Source: Allobosea sp.
GTDB lineage: Bacteria; Pseudomonadota; Alphaproteobacteria; Rhizobiales; Beijerinckiaceae
Direction of reading: 5' to 3'
Assembly: GCF_017308075.1 (NCBI RefSeq)
Contig: NZ_JAFKFX010000054.1
Span: 1-42,929, forward strand
Length of the DNA stretch: 42,929 nucleotides
The notes under the pieces were generated by a model. That model was not told the origin of the DNA. It did not search any database and saw only the letters and a program-made list of their open reading frames with translations. This document shows positions 24,708-32,777 of the stretch, in pieces; position 1 is the first letter of the stretch; the number at the start of each line of letters is the position of its first letter. A program made the position numbers and the translations under genes.

Positions 24708-25561
24708 GCCCGCGCCCTCGCGAACAGCCCGTGCGGCCGGGTGATCAGCAGCCCGACCATCAGCGCATAGATGATGAAGGCGCCGACCTGCGGCACCAGG
24801 TACTTGCCGACGACATCGGCGACGCCGAGCAGCATCGCGGCGAAGAACGGGCCGGTGATGCTGGAGGTGCCGCCGACCGTGACGACGATCAGGAAGTAGA
24901 TCATGAACTTCAGCGGAAAGGTCGGGTCGAGCCCCATGAGCTCGACGCCGAGCGCACCCCCGAGACCGGCGAGCCCACAGCCGAGCGCGAAGGTAAGCGC
25001 GAAGAGCCGGTTGACCGGGATGCCGAGCCCGCGCGCGACCCGTGCATCGTCCACCGCCGCGCGCAGGCGGCTGCCGAAGCGGGTACGGGTGAACCCCCAT
25101 TGCAGGGAGACCGCGAGCAGCCCGCAGATCGCGATGACGAAGAGCCGGTAACGGCCAATGCCGATGCCGGCGATCTCGAAGCGTCCCTGCAGCCAGACCG
25201 GCAGGCGGATGAACTGCTGGGTCGAGCCCATCAGCCAATCGGTCCCGGCGACTGCCATGAAGACGAGGCCGATCGAGAACATCACTTGGTCGAGATGACT
25301 CTTGGCGTACATCGGCCGATAGATCAGGCGCTCGAGCACGATCCCGACCAGGGCCGCGGACAGGAAGGCGAGCGGCAGGCTCGCCAGGAAAGGCAGGCCG
25401 AGGCGCTGCATCGCCAGCACGGCGACATAGCCGCCGAGCATGGCGAAGGCGCCGTGGGCGAGGTTGACGAAGTTCATCAACCCCATCGTCACGGAGAGCC
25501 CGCAGCCGAGGACGAAAAGCACCATCCCATAGGCGATGCCGTCGAACAGGATGGTCAGCAT
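24704..25561 (-). CDS. livH: Branched-chain amino acid-type ABC transporter permease (LivH)
   Basis: 285-residue membrane permease with about eight helices. It shows MGLMNFVNLAHGAFAMLGGY near residue 26 and RAAVDDARVARGLGIPVNRLF, both LivH hallmarks, plus VVTVGGTSSITGPFFAA. It follows the binding protein after 34 bases. In aromatic-degrading bacteria HAAT-type importers often carry aromatic acids rather than leucine, and the neighbours here favour that. Confidence 0.95.
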   Translation of the reverse strand: MLTILFDGIAYGMVLFVLGCGLSVTMGLMNFVNLAHGAFAMLGGYVAVLAMQRLGLPFLASLPLAFLSAALVGIVLERLIYRPMYAKSHLDQVMFSIGLVFMAVAGTDWLMGSTQQFIRLPVWLQGRFEIAGIGIGRYRLFVIAICGLLAVSLQWGFTRTRFGSRLRAAVDDARVARGLGIPVNRLFALTFALGCGLAGLGGALGVELMGLDPTFPLKFMIYFLIVVTVGGTSSITGPFFAAMLLGVADVVGKYLVPQVGAFIIYALMVGLLITRPHGLFARARA

Positions 25562-25595
25562 GCGCTCGGTTCCGCCCCGGCCGGATCGCCAGCCG

Positions 25596-26771
25596 TCACT
25601 TGCGGGCCTTCACCGGGTCCTTGACGTCCTTGATCGTCGCGAACTCGACATTGTGGAGCTCGGATCCGACCTTCTCGGTCTTGCGGACATAGATGTTCTG
25701 GATGATGTCGCGGGTGTCCGGATCGATCTTCACCGGCCCGCGCACGCTCTCCCAGGAAGCGCCCTTCATCGCCGCGATCAGCTTGTCGCCATTCGCGTCG
25801 CCCTTGGTCGCCTCCAGCGCCTTGGCGATCAGCGCCATGCCGTCATAGCCGCCGACCGCCATGAAGTTCGGCCGCATACCGGGATTGGCCTTCTGGAAGG
25901 CCTCGACGAAGGCCTTGTTGGCCGGGCTGTCATGTGCAGCCGAATAATGATGCGTGGTGATGGCGCCGAGCGCGACGTCGCCGATGCCCTGGAGGATGTC
26001 GTCATCGACCACGTCGCCGGGGCCGATCAGCTTGATGCCGGCCTTGTCGAGGCCGCGCTCGACGAACTGCTTCATGAACTGCGCGCCGACGCCGGAGGGC
26101 ACGAAGACGAAGAGCGCGTCGGGCTTGGCTTCCGAGACTCGCTGCAGGAAAGGCGCGAAGTCGGGACCGCGCAGCGGGACGCGCACGCTCTCGACCGTGC
26201 CGCCGGCCGCCTTGAACTTGTTGGCGAAGGAGGTTTCGGCGTCGATGCCCGGCCCGTAATCGGTGACGACCGTGAAGACCTTCTTGATGCCGTTCGCCCA
26301 GGCCCAGTCGGCCATCGGCTCGGAGGCCTGCGGCAGGGTGAAGGAGGTGCGCGCGATATAGGGCGAGGCCTCGGTGATCGTAGCGGTCGCCGCCGCCATC
26401 ACGATCTGGGGCACTTTCGCCTGCGTCGCGATCTGCGCGGTGGCCATGGCGAGCGGGGTCAGGCCGAAGCCGGCCAGCACCGAGACCTTGTCGTTGACGA
26501 CGAGTTCCTGCGCGAGGCGGCGCGTCGCGTCGGCATTGCCCGCATCGTCCTTGAGGATCACTTCGAGCTTCCGCCCGCCATGGACGGCGCCCTCCTTGGC
26601 GAGGAAGAGCTTCACCGCCGCGTCGATCTGCCGGCCGGTCGAGGCGAAGGGCCCCGTCATCGGCAGGATGAGGCCGATCTTCAGCGCCTCCTGCGCCAGT
26701 GCCGCGCTGCTGACCGACGCGGCCAGCGCCAAGCCGAGCACCCCTTTGAGAACAGTCCTGCGATGCGTCAT
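25596..26771 (-). CDS. ABC transporter substrate-binding protein, LivK/aromatic acid type
   Basis: 391-residue periplasmic receptor (Peripla_BP_6 fold). The signal peptide has a twin-arginine-like start (MTHRRTVLKGVLGLALA) and ends at about ALA-QE. Core motifs: LKIGLILPMTGPFASTGRQIDAAVKLFL and GDVVDDDILQGIGDVALG. ATG 26771 has GAGGAACG in front; the frame open from 27017 has no match and overlaps the aldolase gene. The gene lies 55 bases after the aldolase and before LivHMGF. Candidate ligand: a hydroxylated or methoxylated benzoate (inference). Confidence 0.92.
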   Translation of the reverse strand: MTHRRTVLKGVLGLALAASVSSAALAQEALKIGLILPMTGPFASTGRQIDAAVKLFLAKEGAVHGGRKLEVILKDDAGNADATRRLAQELVVNDKVSVLAGFGLTPLAMATAQIATQAKVPQIVMAAATATITEASPYIARTSFTLPQASEPMADWAWANGIKKVFTVVTDYGPGIDAETSFANKFKAAGGTVESVRVPLRGPDFAPFLQRVSEAKPDALFVFVPSGVGAQFMKQFVERGLDKAGIKLIGPGDVVDDDILQGIGDVALGAITTHHYSAAHDSPANKAFVEAFQKANPGMRPNFMAVGGYDGMALIAKALEATKGDANGDKLIAAMKGASWESVRGPVKIDPDTRDIIQNIYVRKTEKVGSELHNVEFATIKDVKDPVKARK

Positions 26772-26826
26772 ATCGTTCCTCCCCGAGAGTTCTGGCCGAT
26801 CCCCGTTTTTGGGGTTGATCTTGTGC

Positions 26827-27516
26827 TCAGTCGTCTTCGTCGTCGCGATAGACGAGGCCCGCCTTGGCGAGGCCCTCGCGCATAGCGTACATGTCGAGGC
26901 CGAGTTCGCCAGAGGCCAGACGCCTGCGCTTCTCTTCCTCGCCGGCCTCGCGCTTGCGCCCAGCCGCCGCGACCGAAGCCGCTTCGAGCCGCGGCACCAC
27001 GACAACCCCGTCATCATCGGCGACGACGACGTCGCCAGGGTTGACCAGCGCCCCGGCGCAGACCACCGGCACGTTGACGCTACCCAGAGTCGCCTTGACC
27101 GTGCCCTTGGCCGAGATCGCCCGCGACCAGACCGGAAAACCCATCCGGGTCAGCGCGCGCACATCCCTCACCCCGGCATCGATGACCAGGCCGGTGCCGC
27201 CGCGCGCCATCAGCGAGGTCGCGAGCAGGTCGCCGAACATGCCGTCGGTGTTGTCGGCCGTGCAGGCGACGACGAGGACGTCGCCGGGCTTCACCTGCTC
27301 GATCGCGACATGGATCATCCAGTTGTCGCCGGGCTGGGCCAGCACGGTGACCGCGCTGCCGGCGATCTGCGCGCCCGCATAGATCGGCCGCATATAGGGC
27401 TTCATCAGCCCGCTGCGCCCCATCGCCTCATGCGTGGTCGAGACGCCGAGCTCCGCTAGCGCGGCAATGTCGGCGGCTGCGGCGCGCTTGTTCGTCCTGA
27501 CGACCACAGGCTTCAT
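26827..27516 (-). CDS. galC: 4-carboxy-4-hydroxy-2-oxoadipate aldolase (RraA-like, GalC/LigK type)
   Basis: 229-residue RraA-fold aldolase. The conserved metal/substrate site GVRDVRAL holds R117-D118, and the upstream [21 protein letters not shown] and [16 protein letters not shown] are typical of HMG/CHA aldolases. The enzyme splits 4-carboxy-4-hydroxy-2-oxoadipate into pyruvate and oxaloacetate, the last step of the gallate and protocatechuate 4,5-cleavage routes. The ATG overlaps the hydratase stop by ATGA, so the two enzymes are coupled. RraA-like proteins of other function exist, but the neighbours make this role likely. Confidence 0.85.
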   Translation of the reverse strand: MKPVVVRTNKRAAAADIAALAELGVSTTHEAMGRSGLMKPYMRPIYAGAQIAGSAVTVLAQPGDNWMIHVAIEQVKPGDVLVVACTADNTDGMFGDLLATSLMARGGTGLVIDAGVRDVRALTRMGFPVWSRAISAKGTVKATLGSVNVPVVCAGALVNPGDVVVADDDGVVVVPRLEAASVAAAGRKREAGEEEKRRRLASGELGLDMYAMREGLAKAGLVYRDDEDD

Positions 27517-28238
27517 GCCAGCGTCTCCAGCGCTTCCGGGAAGAGGCGCTGATAGGCCTCGCCATAGGTCATCGCTTTGCCGGAATTGCGCCCGCCCTGC
27601 ATGCCGCGGTTCAGCGCGACGCGGCTGTAATATTCCCAGAGATGCTTCTGGGCGGCCAAAATCTCGAAGGCCTGACGCTTCACCTCCCAGACCTCGTCGA
27701 TGTTGAGGATGACATTCGGCTTGAAATTGCACTGCTCGGGCTGATGCGGCTCGAACAGGAAGAGCGGCGGCGCCGCATAGGCGCGGTTCGGATCGGGCTT
27801 GTGGCCGGCCGCCTGGGCGATGATGCGCGCCTCCTGGGCGAAACGCGTCGCCTCGGGATGGTCGACATTATAGGGGTCTTCGAGCGCGTGGGTCAGCACG
27901 AAGCTCGGATTGAGTTCGTGGAAGATGTCGATCGCGCGCTCCAGCATCGGCTCGGTCGTGCGCAACGGGTAGTCGCCGGCGTCCATGAACTCGATCTCGG
28001 CGCCCAAAAGCGCGGCGGCGGCTTCAGCCTCGTCGCGGCGCTGCGCCTTGACCTCCTCCATCTTCACGCCGGCCTTCTTCCAGGCGAACTGGCTCTCGCC
28101 GCGCTCGCCATAGGACAGGCAGAGTATCTTGACGCGAAGGCCCCGCCTTACGTGCAGGGCGATGGCGCCGCCGGCCCGCCAGACGAAATCGCCGGGATGG
28201 GCGGTGACGACCAGACCTGTCTTCTGCGGGCTCGGCAT
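27513..28238 (-). CDS. galB: PIG-L-fold hydratase, GalB-like (4-oxalomesaconate/4-carboxy-2-hydroxymuconate hydratase)
   Basis: 241-residue protein of the PIG-L/LmbE zinc-hydrolase fold. Zinc ligands H14 and D17 lie in AHPGD and H127 in VDHPEA. The catalytic aspartate of true deacetylases (AHPDD) is glycine 16 here, which argues against deacetylase chemistry. E48 lies in GERGES. The GalB hydratase of Pseudomonas putida has this fold, and here the gene sits between GalC- and GalD-like genes, so hydration of the ring-cleavage product is the best reading. It starts 26 bases after the tautomerase stop. Confidence 0.85.
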   Translation of the reverse strand: MPSPQKTGLVVTAHPGDFVWRAGGAIALHVRRGLRVKILCLSYGERGESQFAWKKAGVKMEEVKAQRRDEAEAAAALLGAEIEFMDAGDYPLRTTEPMLERAIDIFHELNPSFVLTHALEDPYNVDHPEATRFAQEARIIAQAAGHKPDPNRAYAAPPLFLFEPHQPEQCNFKPNVILNIDEVWEVKRQAFEILAAQKHLWEYYSRVALNRGMQGGRNSGKAMTYGEAYQRLFPEALETLA

Positions 28239-28264
28239 CGAACGAAAATCCTCTTCTCAGGACG

Positions 28265-29347
28265 TCAGGAGCCCGGCCGCGGTGCCACGAAGGCCTGGCC
28301 GTCCATCAGGATGCGGGCGGTGCGCAACAGCCCGGCACGTTCGATCACCGGATGCTCGGGCGTACCGCCGACCGTCAGGCGCACGGTGAACTCGCCGGTC
28401 GGATGCTCGACTGAGAGCGAACGCTCCCGCCCGGAAGGCATCACCGCGACGGAGGCGGCAGGCGTGCCGGACAAGGCCGCGGCGGTCGCCACCGTGACCG
28501 CGGCGAAGACGCCGATCGAGGCGTGGCATTCATGCGGAATGAAGCTGCGCGTCGCGATCGAGCCGCCCGCCCGCGGCGGCGCGACAAGCGCGATCTTGGG
28601 CACGACCTTGGCGGAGACATCGCCGAGATTCATCAAGGGGCCGGCCGCCAGCCTGATGCGCTCGATGCGCGCCTTGAGCTCGCGGTCCTTGTCGAGCTCC
28701 TCGCGCGGCTCATGGCCGGTGCGGCCGAGATCGGCGGCGCGCATCACGATGACCGGCATGCCGTTGTCGATCAGCGTGACCTCGACGCCGTCGACGATGT
28801 CGACCGTATTGCCGGTCGGCAGCAGCGCGCCACAGACCGAGCCTTCGGTTCCAAGGAAGCTGATGTCGATCGGCGCGGACGTGCCGGGCACGCCGTCGAT
28901 CCGCGCCTCCCCGATAACGCCCGCCTGCCCGTCGCCGGTCTGCATTTCGAGATCGGCGATCGTGCCGGTGTTCAGCGTGCGGACGCGCACCGTGGTCGTA
29001 GCACCGGTCGCCGGGACGAGGCCGCGCGCCAGGGCGAAGGGGCCGATGCCGGCGAGGATGTTGCCGCAATTCGGGGTCGTGTCGACGCTGGCGGTCTCGA
29101 CCCCGACCTGGGCGAAGAGGAAATCGATGTCGCAGTCCGGCTCGGTCGAGCGCGAGACGATGGCAACCTTGCTGGTCAGCGGATGGGCACCGCCGAGCCC
29201 GTCGATCTGGCGCTTATCGGGCGAGCCCATCACCGCGAGCAGGAGAGCATCGCGCTCGGCCCTATCCGCGGGCAGGTCCTGGCTGAGGAAATAGGCGCCT
29301 TTCGACGTGCCCCCGCGGATCAGCATGCAGGGGATCGCGGTCTGCAT
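28265..29347 (-). CDS. galD: PrpF-family 4-oxalomesaconate tautomerase (GalD/LigU type)
   Basis: 360-residue protein of the PrpF/DapF-like isomerase family. The N-terminus IPCMLIRGGTSKGAYF and the DTTPNCGNILAGIGPFA motif are diagnostic. GalD and LigU convert the keto form of 4-oxalomesaconate to the enol. ATG 29347 has GGGAGG nine bases ahead; the frame to 29407 is a longer variant without a good ribosome site. It is the first gene of a ten-gene minus-strand operon ending at 20136. Methylaconitate isomerase is the alternative function, but the galB/galC neighbours favour tautomerase. Confidence 0.85.
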   Translation of the reverse strand: MQTAIPCMLIRGGTSKGAYFLSQDLPADRAERDALLLAVMGSPDKRQIDGLGGAHPLTSKVAIVSRSTEPDCDIDFLFAQVGVETASVDTTPNCGNILAGIGPFALARGLVPATGATTTVRVRTLNTGTIADLEMQTGDGQAGVIGEARIDGVPGTSAPIDISFLGTEGSVCGALLPTGNTVDIVDGVEVTLIDNGMPVIVMRAADLGRTGHEPREELDKDRELKARIERIRLAAGPLMNLGDVSAKVVPKIALVAPPRAGGSIATRSFIPHECHASIGVFAAVTVATAAALSGTPAASVAVMPSGRERSLSVEHPTGEFTVRLTVGGTPEHPVIERAGLLRTARILMDGQAFVAPRPGS

Positions 29348-29429
29348 CGGCTGTCGGCCTCCCAGCGGAATCCCGGCGCCGACGATCAGGCGCTCTGCTC
29401 GCTGCAACCATGGCGGCCGATGATTGCTT

Positions 29430-29446
29430 ATTCAAATGACAAGAAT
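29430..29446. promoter_or_regulatory. Candidate LysR-type operator upstream of the aromatic operon
   Basis: ATTC and GAAT half-sites 9 bases apart, with partial outer symmetry TGC...GCA, centred about 90 bases upstream of the tautomerase start. The region is AT-rich relative to its flanks. It may hold the operon promoter and the site for the LysR protein encoded next to it. Short half-sites make this tentative. Confidence 0.3.
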
Positions 29447-29479
29447 GCAGCGTTTCATGCACAACTCTCAGCAATTTTC

Positions 29480-30385
29480 TCAGCTCGTCAGGCGCTCCCT
29501 TTTCAGCGCGTCGACGACCAGCGAGAGCAGTTCGCGCGCGGCGGGCTTCAGCGCCACGCCTTTGCGCGTGATGATCCCGAGCGTGCGCGTCACCGTCGGC
29601 GAACGCAGCGGAATCGCTGCCAGTTCCCCGGAGGCGGCCAGATCGAGCGCCAGCTGCGGCAGGATCGTGCAGCCGAGGCCGGCACGCACGAAGCTCACGG
29701 CGGTCGCGACACGCTGGACCTCGTAGCGCCAGGCCAGCGTCTCGCGGCGCGCGCCGAGCGCATCGTCGATCAGGATGCGGTTGCCGGTCTCGGCGCTGAT
29801 GCGCACCAGCGGCAGGCCCTCGAGCTGGGCCCAGCTCAGCGAGGACGCCGCCGCGAGCGGCGAGTGGCGCGGGCAGACCAGCACGAAGGGTTCCTTGACC
29901 ACCGGCTTCAGCTCGAGGTCCCAGCGATTGGCGGCGACGATGGTGATGCCGAACTCGGCCTCGCCGGACTGGACCTTGTCGGCGATCTCCGAGGCGGAGT
30001 TGTCGTGCACCCTGACGCGGATATCGGGATGGCGGCGCGCGAACGCCGCGATCACATCCGGCATGCTGCACATCGCGATGGTCGGCAGGCAGCCGACCTC
30101 GATGCTCTCGCTGATCTCCTCTGCGTCGAGCCGGAGCTCGTCCAGGGAGGAGCCGAGCTCCTCGAAGACCCTGCGCGCCTTGGGCAGGAGGGCCGTGCCG
30201 GCCTTGGTCAGCGAAACCTGGCGCGTGGTCCGCTGCAGAAGCTGGATGCCGAGGCCATCCTCCAGCTTGCGGATGCGGTGGCTCAGCGCCGTCTGCGACA
30301 GGTTGAGATGGGAGGCGGCAGCATGAAAGCTGCCGCGCTCGGCAATGCTGACGAAGGCCTGCAGGCCAAGCACGTCGATCCTCAC
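29480..30385 (-). CDS. LysR-family transcriptional regulator (likely of the aromatic operon)
   Basis: 301-residue LysR-type regulator starting at GTG 30385, which has AAGGG(T)GGGCG in front. HTH: FVSIAERGSFHAAASHLNLSQTALSHRIRKLEDGL at residues 9-43. Effector domain: IEVGCLPTIAMCSMPDVI and FVRAGLGCTILPQLA. No ATG is available near the HTH, and the longer frame to 30571 runs into the divergent gene. It lies between the operon it probably controls (same strand, 132-base gap) and a divergent dehydrogenase gene. It corresponds in place to GalR/LigR, but the effector is not known. Confidence 0.9.
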   Translation of the reverse strand: MRIDVLGLQAFVSIAERGSFHAAASHLNLSQTALSHRIRKLEDGLGIQLLQRTTRQVSLTKAGTALLPKARRVFEELGSSLDELRLDAEEISESIEVGCLPTIAMCSMPDVIAAFARRHPDIRVRVHDNSASEIADKVQSGEAEFGITIVAANRWDLELKPVVKEPFVLVCPRHSPLAAASSLSWAQLEGLPLVRISAETGNRILIDDALGARRETLAWRYEVQRVATAVSFVRAGLGCTILPQLALDLAASGELAAIPLRSPTVTRTLGIITRKGVALKPAARELLSLVVDALKRERLTS

Positions 30386-30415
30386 CGCCCACCCTTCTCT
30401 GCGCTTCGTCGGTTC

Positions 30416-30434
30416 TGATGCAAGATTTTCATCA
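30416..30434. promoter_or_regulatory. Palindrome in the divergent LysR/dehydrogenase promoter
   Basis: TGATGCAAGATTTTCATCA is an imperfect 19-bp palindrome (5-base half-sites TGATG/CATCA, inner AA/TT also symmetric). It lies 31 bases upstream of the LysR GTG and about 110 bases before the dehydrogenase ATG. Shape and place suit a LysR-type operator for autoregulation and activation of the divergent gene. Confidence 0.45.
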
Positions 30435-30542
30435 AACCCGCCATTGTTCAAATTTGTCTTCGTGAGCGCGCGGCGGCAGCCTGAGCGCCGGCCCGGCCTG
30501 CCGCGCCGCCCGGCTCCGCCGGTCTTCCGAAAGGCATGAACG

Positions 30543-31466
30543 ATGAGCCAATCCGCCCCCCCACGCGCCAATCAGCCTCGGCTCTGCTTCATCGGCTTCG
30601 GCGAGGCGGGGCAGGCGCTCGCCGGCGGGCTGCGCGAGGCCGGCATCGCCGAGATCGCCGCCTTCGACATCGCCGGCGGGGAACCGCGGGTCCACGAGCC
30701 GGCGACGCGGCTCGGCGTGCGTCTGGCGGCCAGCCTCGGCGAGGCATTGGCCGGCGCGGATTTCGTCTTTTCGGCAGTGACGGCGGCATCGAGCGTCGCG
30801 GCAGCTCGACAGGCGGCCGGCCATCTCGCTCCCGGCCAGCTCTTCGTCGACGTGAACTCGGTTTCGCCCGGCAGAAAACGCGAGGCGGCAGCGCTTTTCA
30901 GCGGCGACAGTGCCTATCTCGACCTCGCCATCATGGCGCCGGTCCACCCCAGGCGCCATGCCACGCCCTGTCTCGTCGCCGGCGAGGCCGGCCAGCGCTT
31001 CATCGAGAGCTTCGCCGCATTCGGCATGAAGCTGACCCTGGCGGGGCCTGAGATCGGCGCGGCGACGACCGTCAAGATGGTCCGCAGCGTCATGGTCAAG
31101 GGGCTGGAGGCGCTGAGCTATGAATGCTTCATGGCAGCGCGCCGCGCCGGCGTGCAGGACGAGATCCTGGCCTCGCTCGGGGCGAGCTATCCCGGCTTCG
31201 ACTGGCCCCGGCAGGTTCCCTACAATGTCAGCCGCATGCTGCAGCACGGCGTAAGGCGCGCCGCCGAAATGCGGGAGGTCGCGCTGACCTTGCGCGAACT
31301 CGGGCTCGACCCCGCCGTGACCGAGGGTGTCGTCGCCCAGCAGGAGCGGCTCGGCCGGCTCGGCCTGCGCCTGGAGCCGGAGGAGGGCTTCGCCATTCTC
31401 GGCGCGGTCGATGCCGCGTTTGAGGGCGAAGCGGAGAGGACAGGCCCGGCGAGCGGTGAGACATAG
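30543..31466 (+). CDS. NAD(P)-dependent oxidoreductase, 6-phosphogluconate dehydrogenase-like with DUF1932-type C-terminus
   Basis: 307-residue beta-hydroxyacid dehydrogenase-type protein. NAD(P) motif FIGFGEAGQALAGGL at 16-30, DVNSVSPGRK in the substrate region, and a catalytic-type lysine in TTVKMVRSVMVKG. The C-terminal all-helical part (YPGFDWPRQVPYNVSRMLQHG) resembles DUF1932. It is divergent from the LysR regulator and the aromatic operon, so it may oxidise or reduce a side intermediate of the same route. No specific reaction can be stated. Confidence 0.82.
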   Translation: MSQSAPPRANQPRLCFIGFGEAGQALAGGLREAGIAEIAAFDIAGGEPRVHEPATRLGVRLAASLGEALAGADFVFSAVTAASSVAAARQAAGHLAPGQLFVDVNSVSPGRKREAAALFSGDSAYLDLAIMAPVHPRRHATPCLVAGEAGQRFIESFAAFGMKLTLAGPEIGAATTVKMVRSVMVKGLEALSYECFMAARRAGVQDEILASLGASYPGFDWPRQVPYNVSRMLQHGVRRAAEMREVALTLRELGLDPAVTEGVVAQQERLGRLGLRLEPEEGFAILGAVDAAFEGEAERTGPASGET

Positions 31467-31649
31467 ATTCCGCTGACCATCGCAACCCTCTGTAAAATCA
31501 ACCGAAGATCGATCGGCTGAAGAACTCTCCATCGGCAGGCGTTCCGGCCGCCTGTGCCCGGTGCCCCCGACGCGGGACCAGCGAAATCGACGCGCGCACC
31601 TGTCGCCTTGACGAATCCCGCCGCAGGCTGACTTCATCCGGCCAGAGGC

Positions 31650-32777
31650 ATGATGTTCCGTTTCATCCACTCATCGGACCTGCATATCGGCAAGCGCTTC
31701 GGCAACATGCCGGAGGAGCTGCGCGGCCGGCTGCGCGATGCCCGCCACACCGTGCTCGACCGGCTCGCCGAGCAGGCGCGCATAGCCGGCGCCGGCACGA
31801 TCCTGCTGGCGGGCGACTGCTTCGACACGGAGACGCCAAGCCCGGCCATGCTGCGCCAGGCGCTCGCCGCCATGGCCGGCCATGCCGGCCTGCGCTGGGT
31901 GATGCTGCCGGGCAATCACGATTCCCTGCTCGCCGACGAGCTATGGGCCGCCGCCAGCGCCGCCTTGCCGGGCAATGTCGTGCTGGCGACCGAGCCGGGG
32001 CCGATCCTGCTGGAACCCGGTATCGCGCTGCTGCCCGCTCCCTGCACCACGCGCCGCCCCGGCCGCGACCTGACCGAATGGATGGACCGGGCGGCGACGC
32101 CCGAAGGCGCGCTCCGGATCGGCCTCGCCCATGGCGCGATCCAGAGCTTCTCCGAGGACGGTTCCGGCCTCGACATCATCGCGCCCGACCGTGCCTCCCG
32201 CGCCGGGCTCGACTATCTCGCGCTCGGCGACTGGCACGGCCAGATGGCGGTCAATACCCGCAGCTGGTACAGCGGCACGCCCGAGCCCGACCGTTTCAAG
32301 CATGACGAGCCCGGGCGGGCGCTGCTGGTCGCCCTGCCCGGCCCCGGCGCTCTGCCCGAGGTCGCGCCCGTCGAGACCGGCAGCTTCGCCTGGCGCAGCC
32401 TTTTCCTGGAACTGCTCTCGGGCGACGATGCCGCCGCCGCGCTCGCCGCCGAGCTTCCCGCCGGAGCGGCCCGCCGCCAGACGCTGCTGCGCGTCGTCGC
32501 CTCCGGCCGTCTGCGCCCGGCGGCGCGGATGGCGCTCGAAGCCGGCATCGCCGCCGTGGCGCCGGAATTTGCCGATCTGCAGCTCGACAGCGAAGCGCTC
32601 GCGGCCGATTGCGAGCATACCGATCTCGACGCGATCGACCGGGCCGGCGCCCTGCGCCAGGCGGCCGAGCTGCTGCTCGCCGAGAGCCACGACGAGAATC
32701 GCCCGGAGGCCGAGCGCGAGATCGCAGGCGAGGCGCTGGTCCGGCTGTTCTCCTATTGCGACGCGATGCAGCCATGA
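31650..32777 (+). CDS. SbcD/Mre11-like metallophosphoesterase (DNA repair nuclease)
   Basis: 375-residue calcineurin-like phosphoesterase of the exonuclease family. Metal-binding motifs in order: D10-x-H12 (SSDLHIG), D56 (LAGDCFDT), N89-H90-D91 (LPGNHDS), histidine in GLAHGAI, and GDWHG. ATG 31650 is preceded by AGAGG. The stop overlaps the start of an SMC-like ATPase by ATGA, so the two form a coupled nuclease/ATPase pair like SbcD/SbcC or Bacillus YhaO/YhaN. Expected to cut DNA ends or hairpins in the cytoplasm; a phage-defence role is possible but not shown. Confidence 0.9.
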   Translation: MMFRFIHSSDLHIGKRFGNMPEELRGRLRDARHTVLDRLAEQARIAGAGTILLAGDCFDTETPSPAMLRQALAAMAGHAGLRWVMLPGNHDSLLADELWAAASAALPGNVVLATEPGPILLEPGIALLPAPCTTRRPGRDLTEWMDRAATPEGALRIGLAHGAIQSFSEDGSGLDIIAPDRASRAGLDYLALGDWHGQMAVNTRSWYSGTPEPDRFKHDEPGRALLVALPGPGALPEVAPVETGSFAWRSLFLELLSGDDAAAALAAELPAGAARRQTLLRVVASGRLRPAARMALEAGIAAVAPEFADLQLDSEALAADCEHTDLDAIDRAGALRQAAELLLAESHDENRPEAEREIAGEALVRLFSYCDAMQP

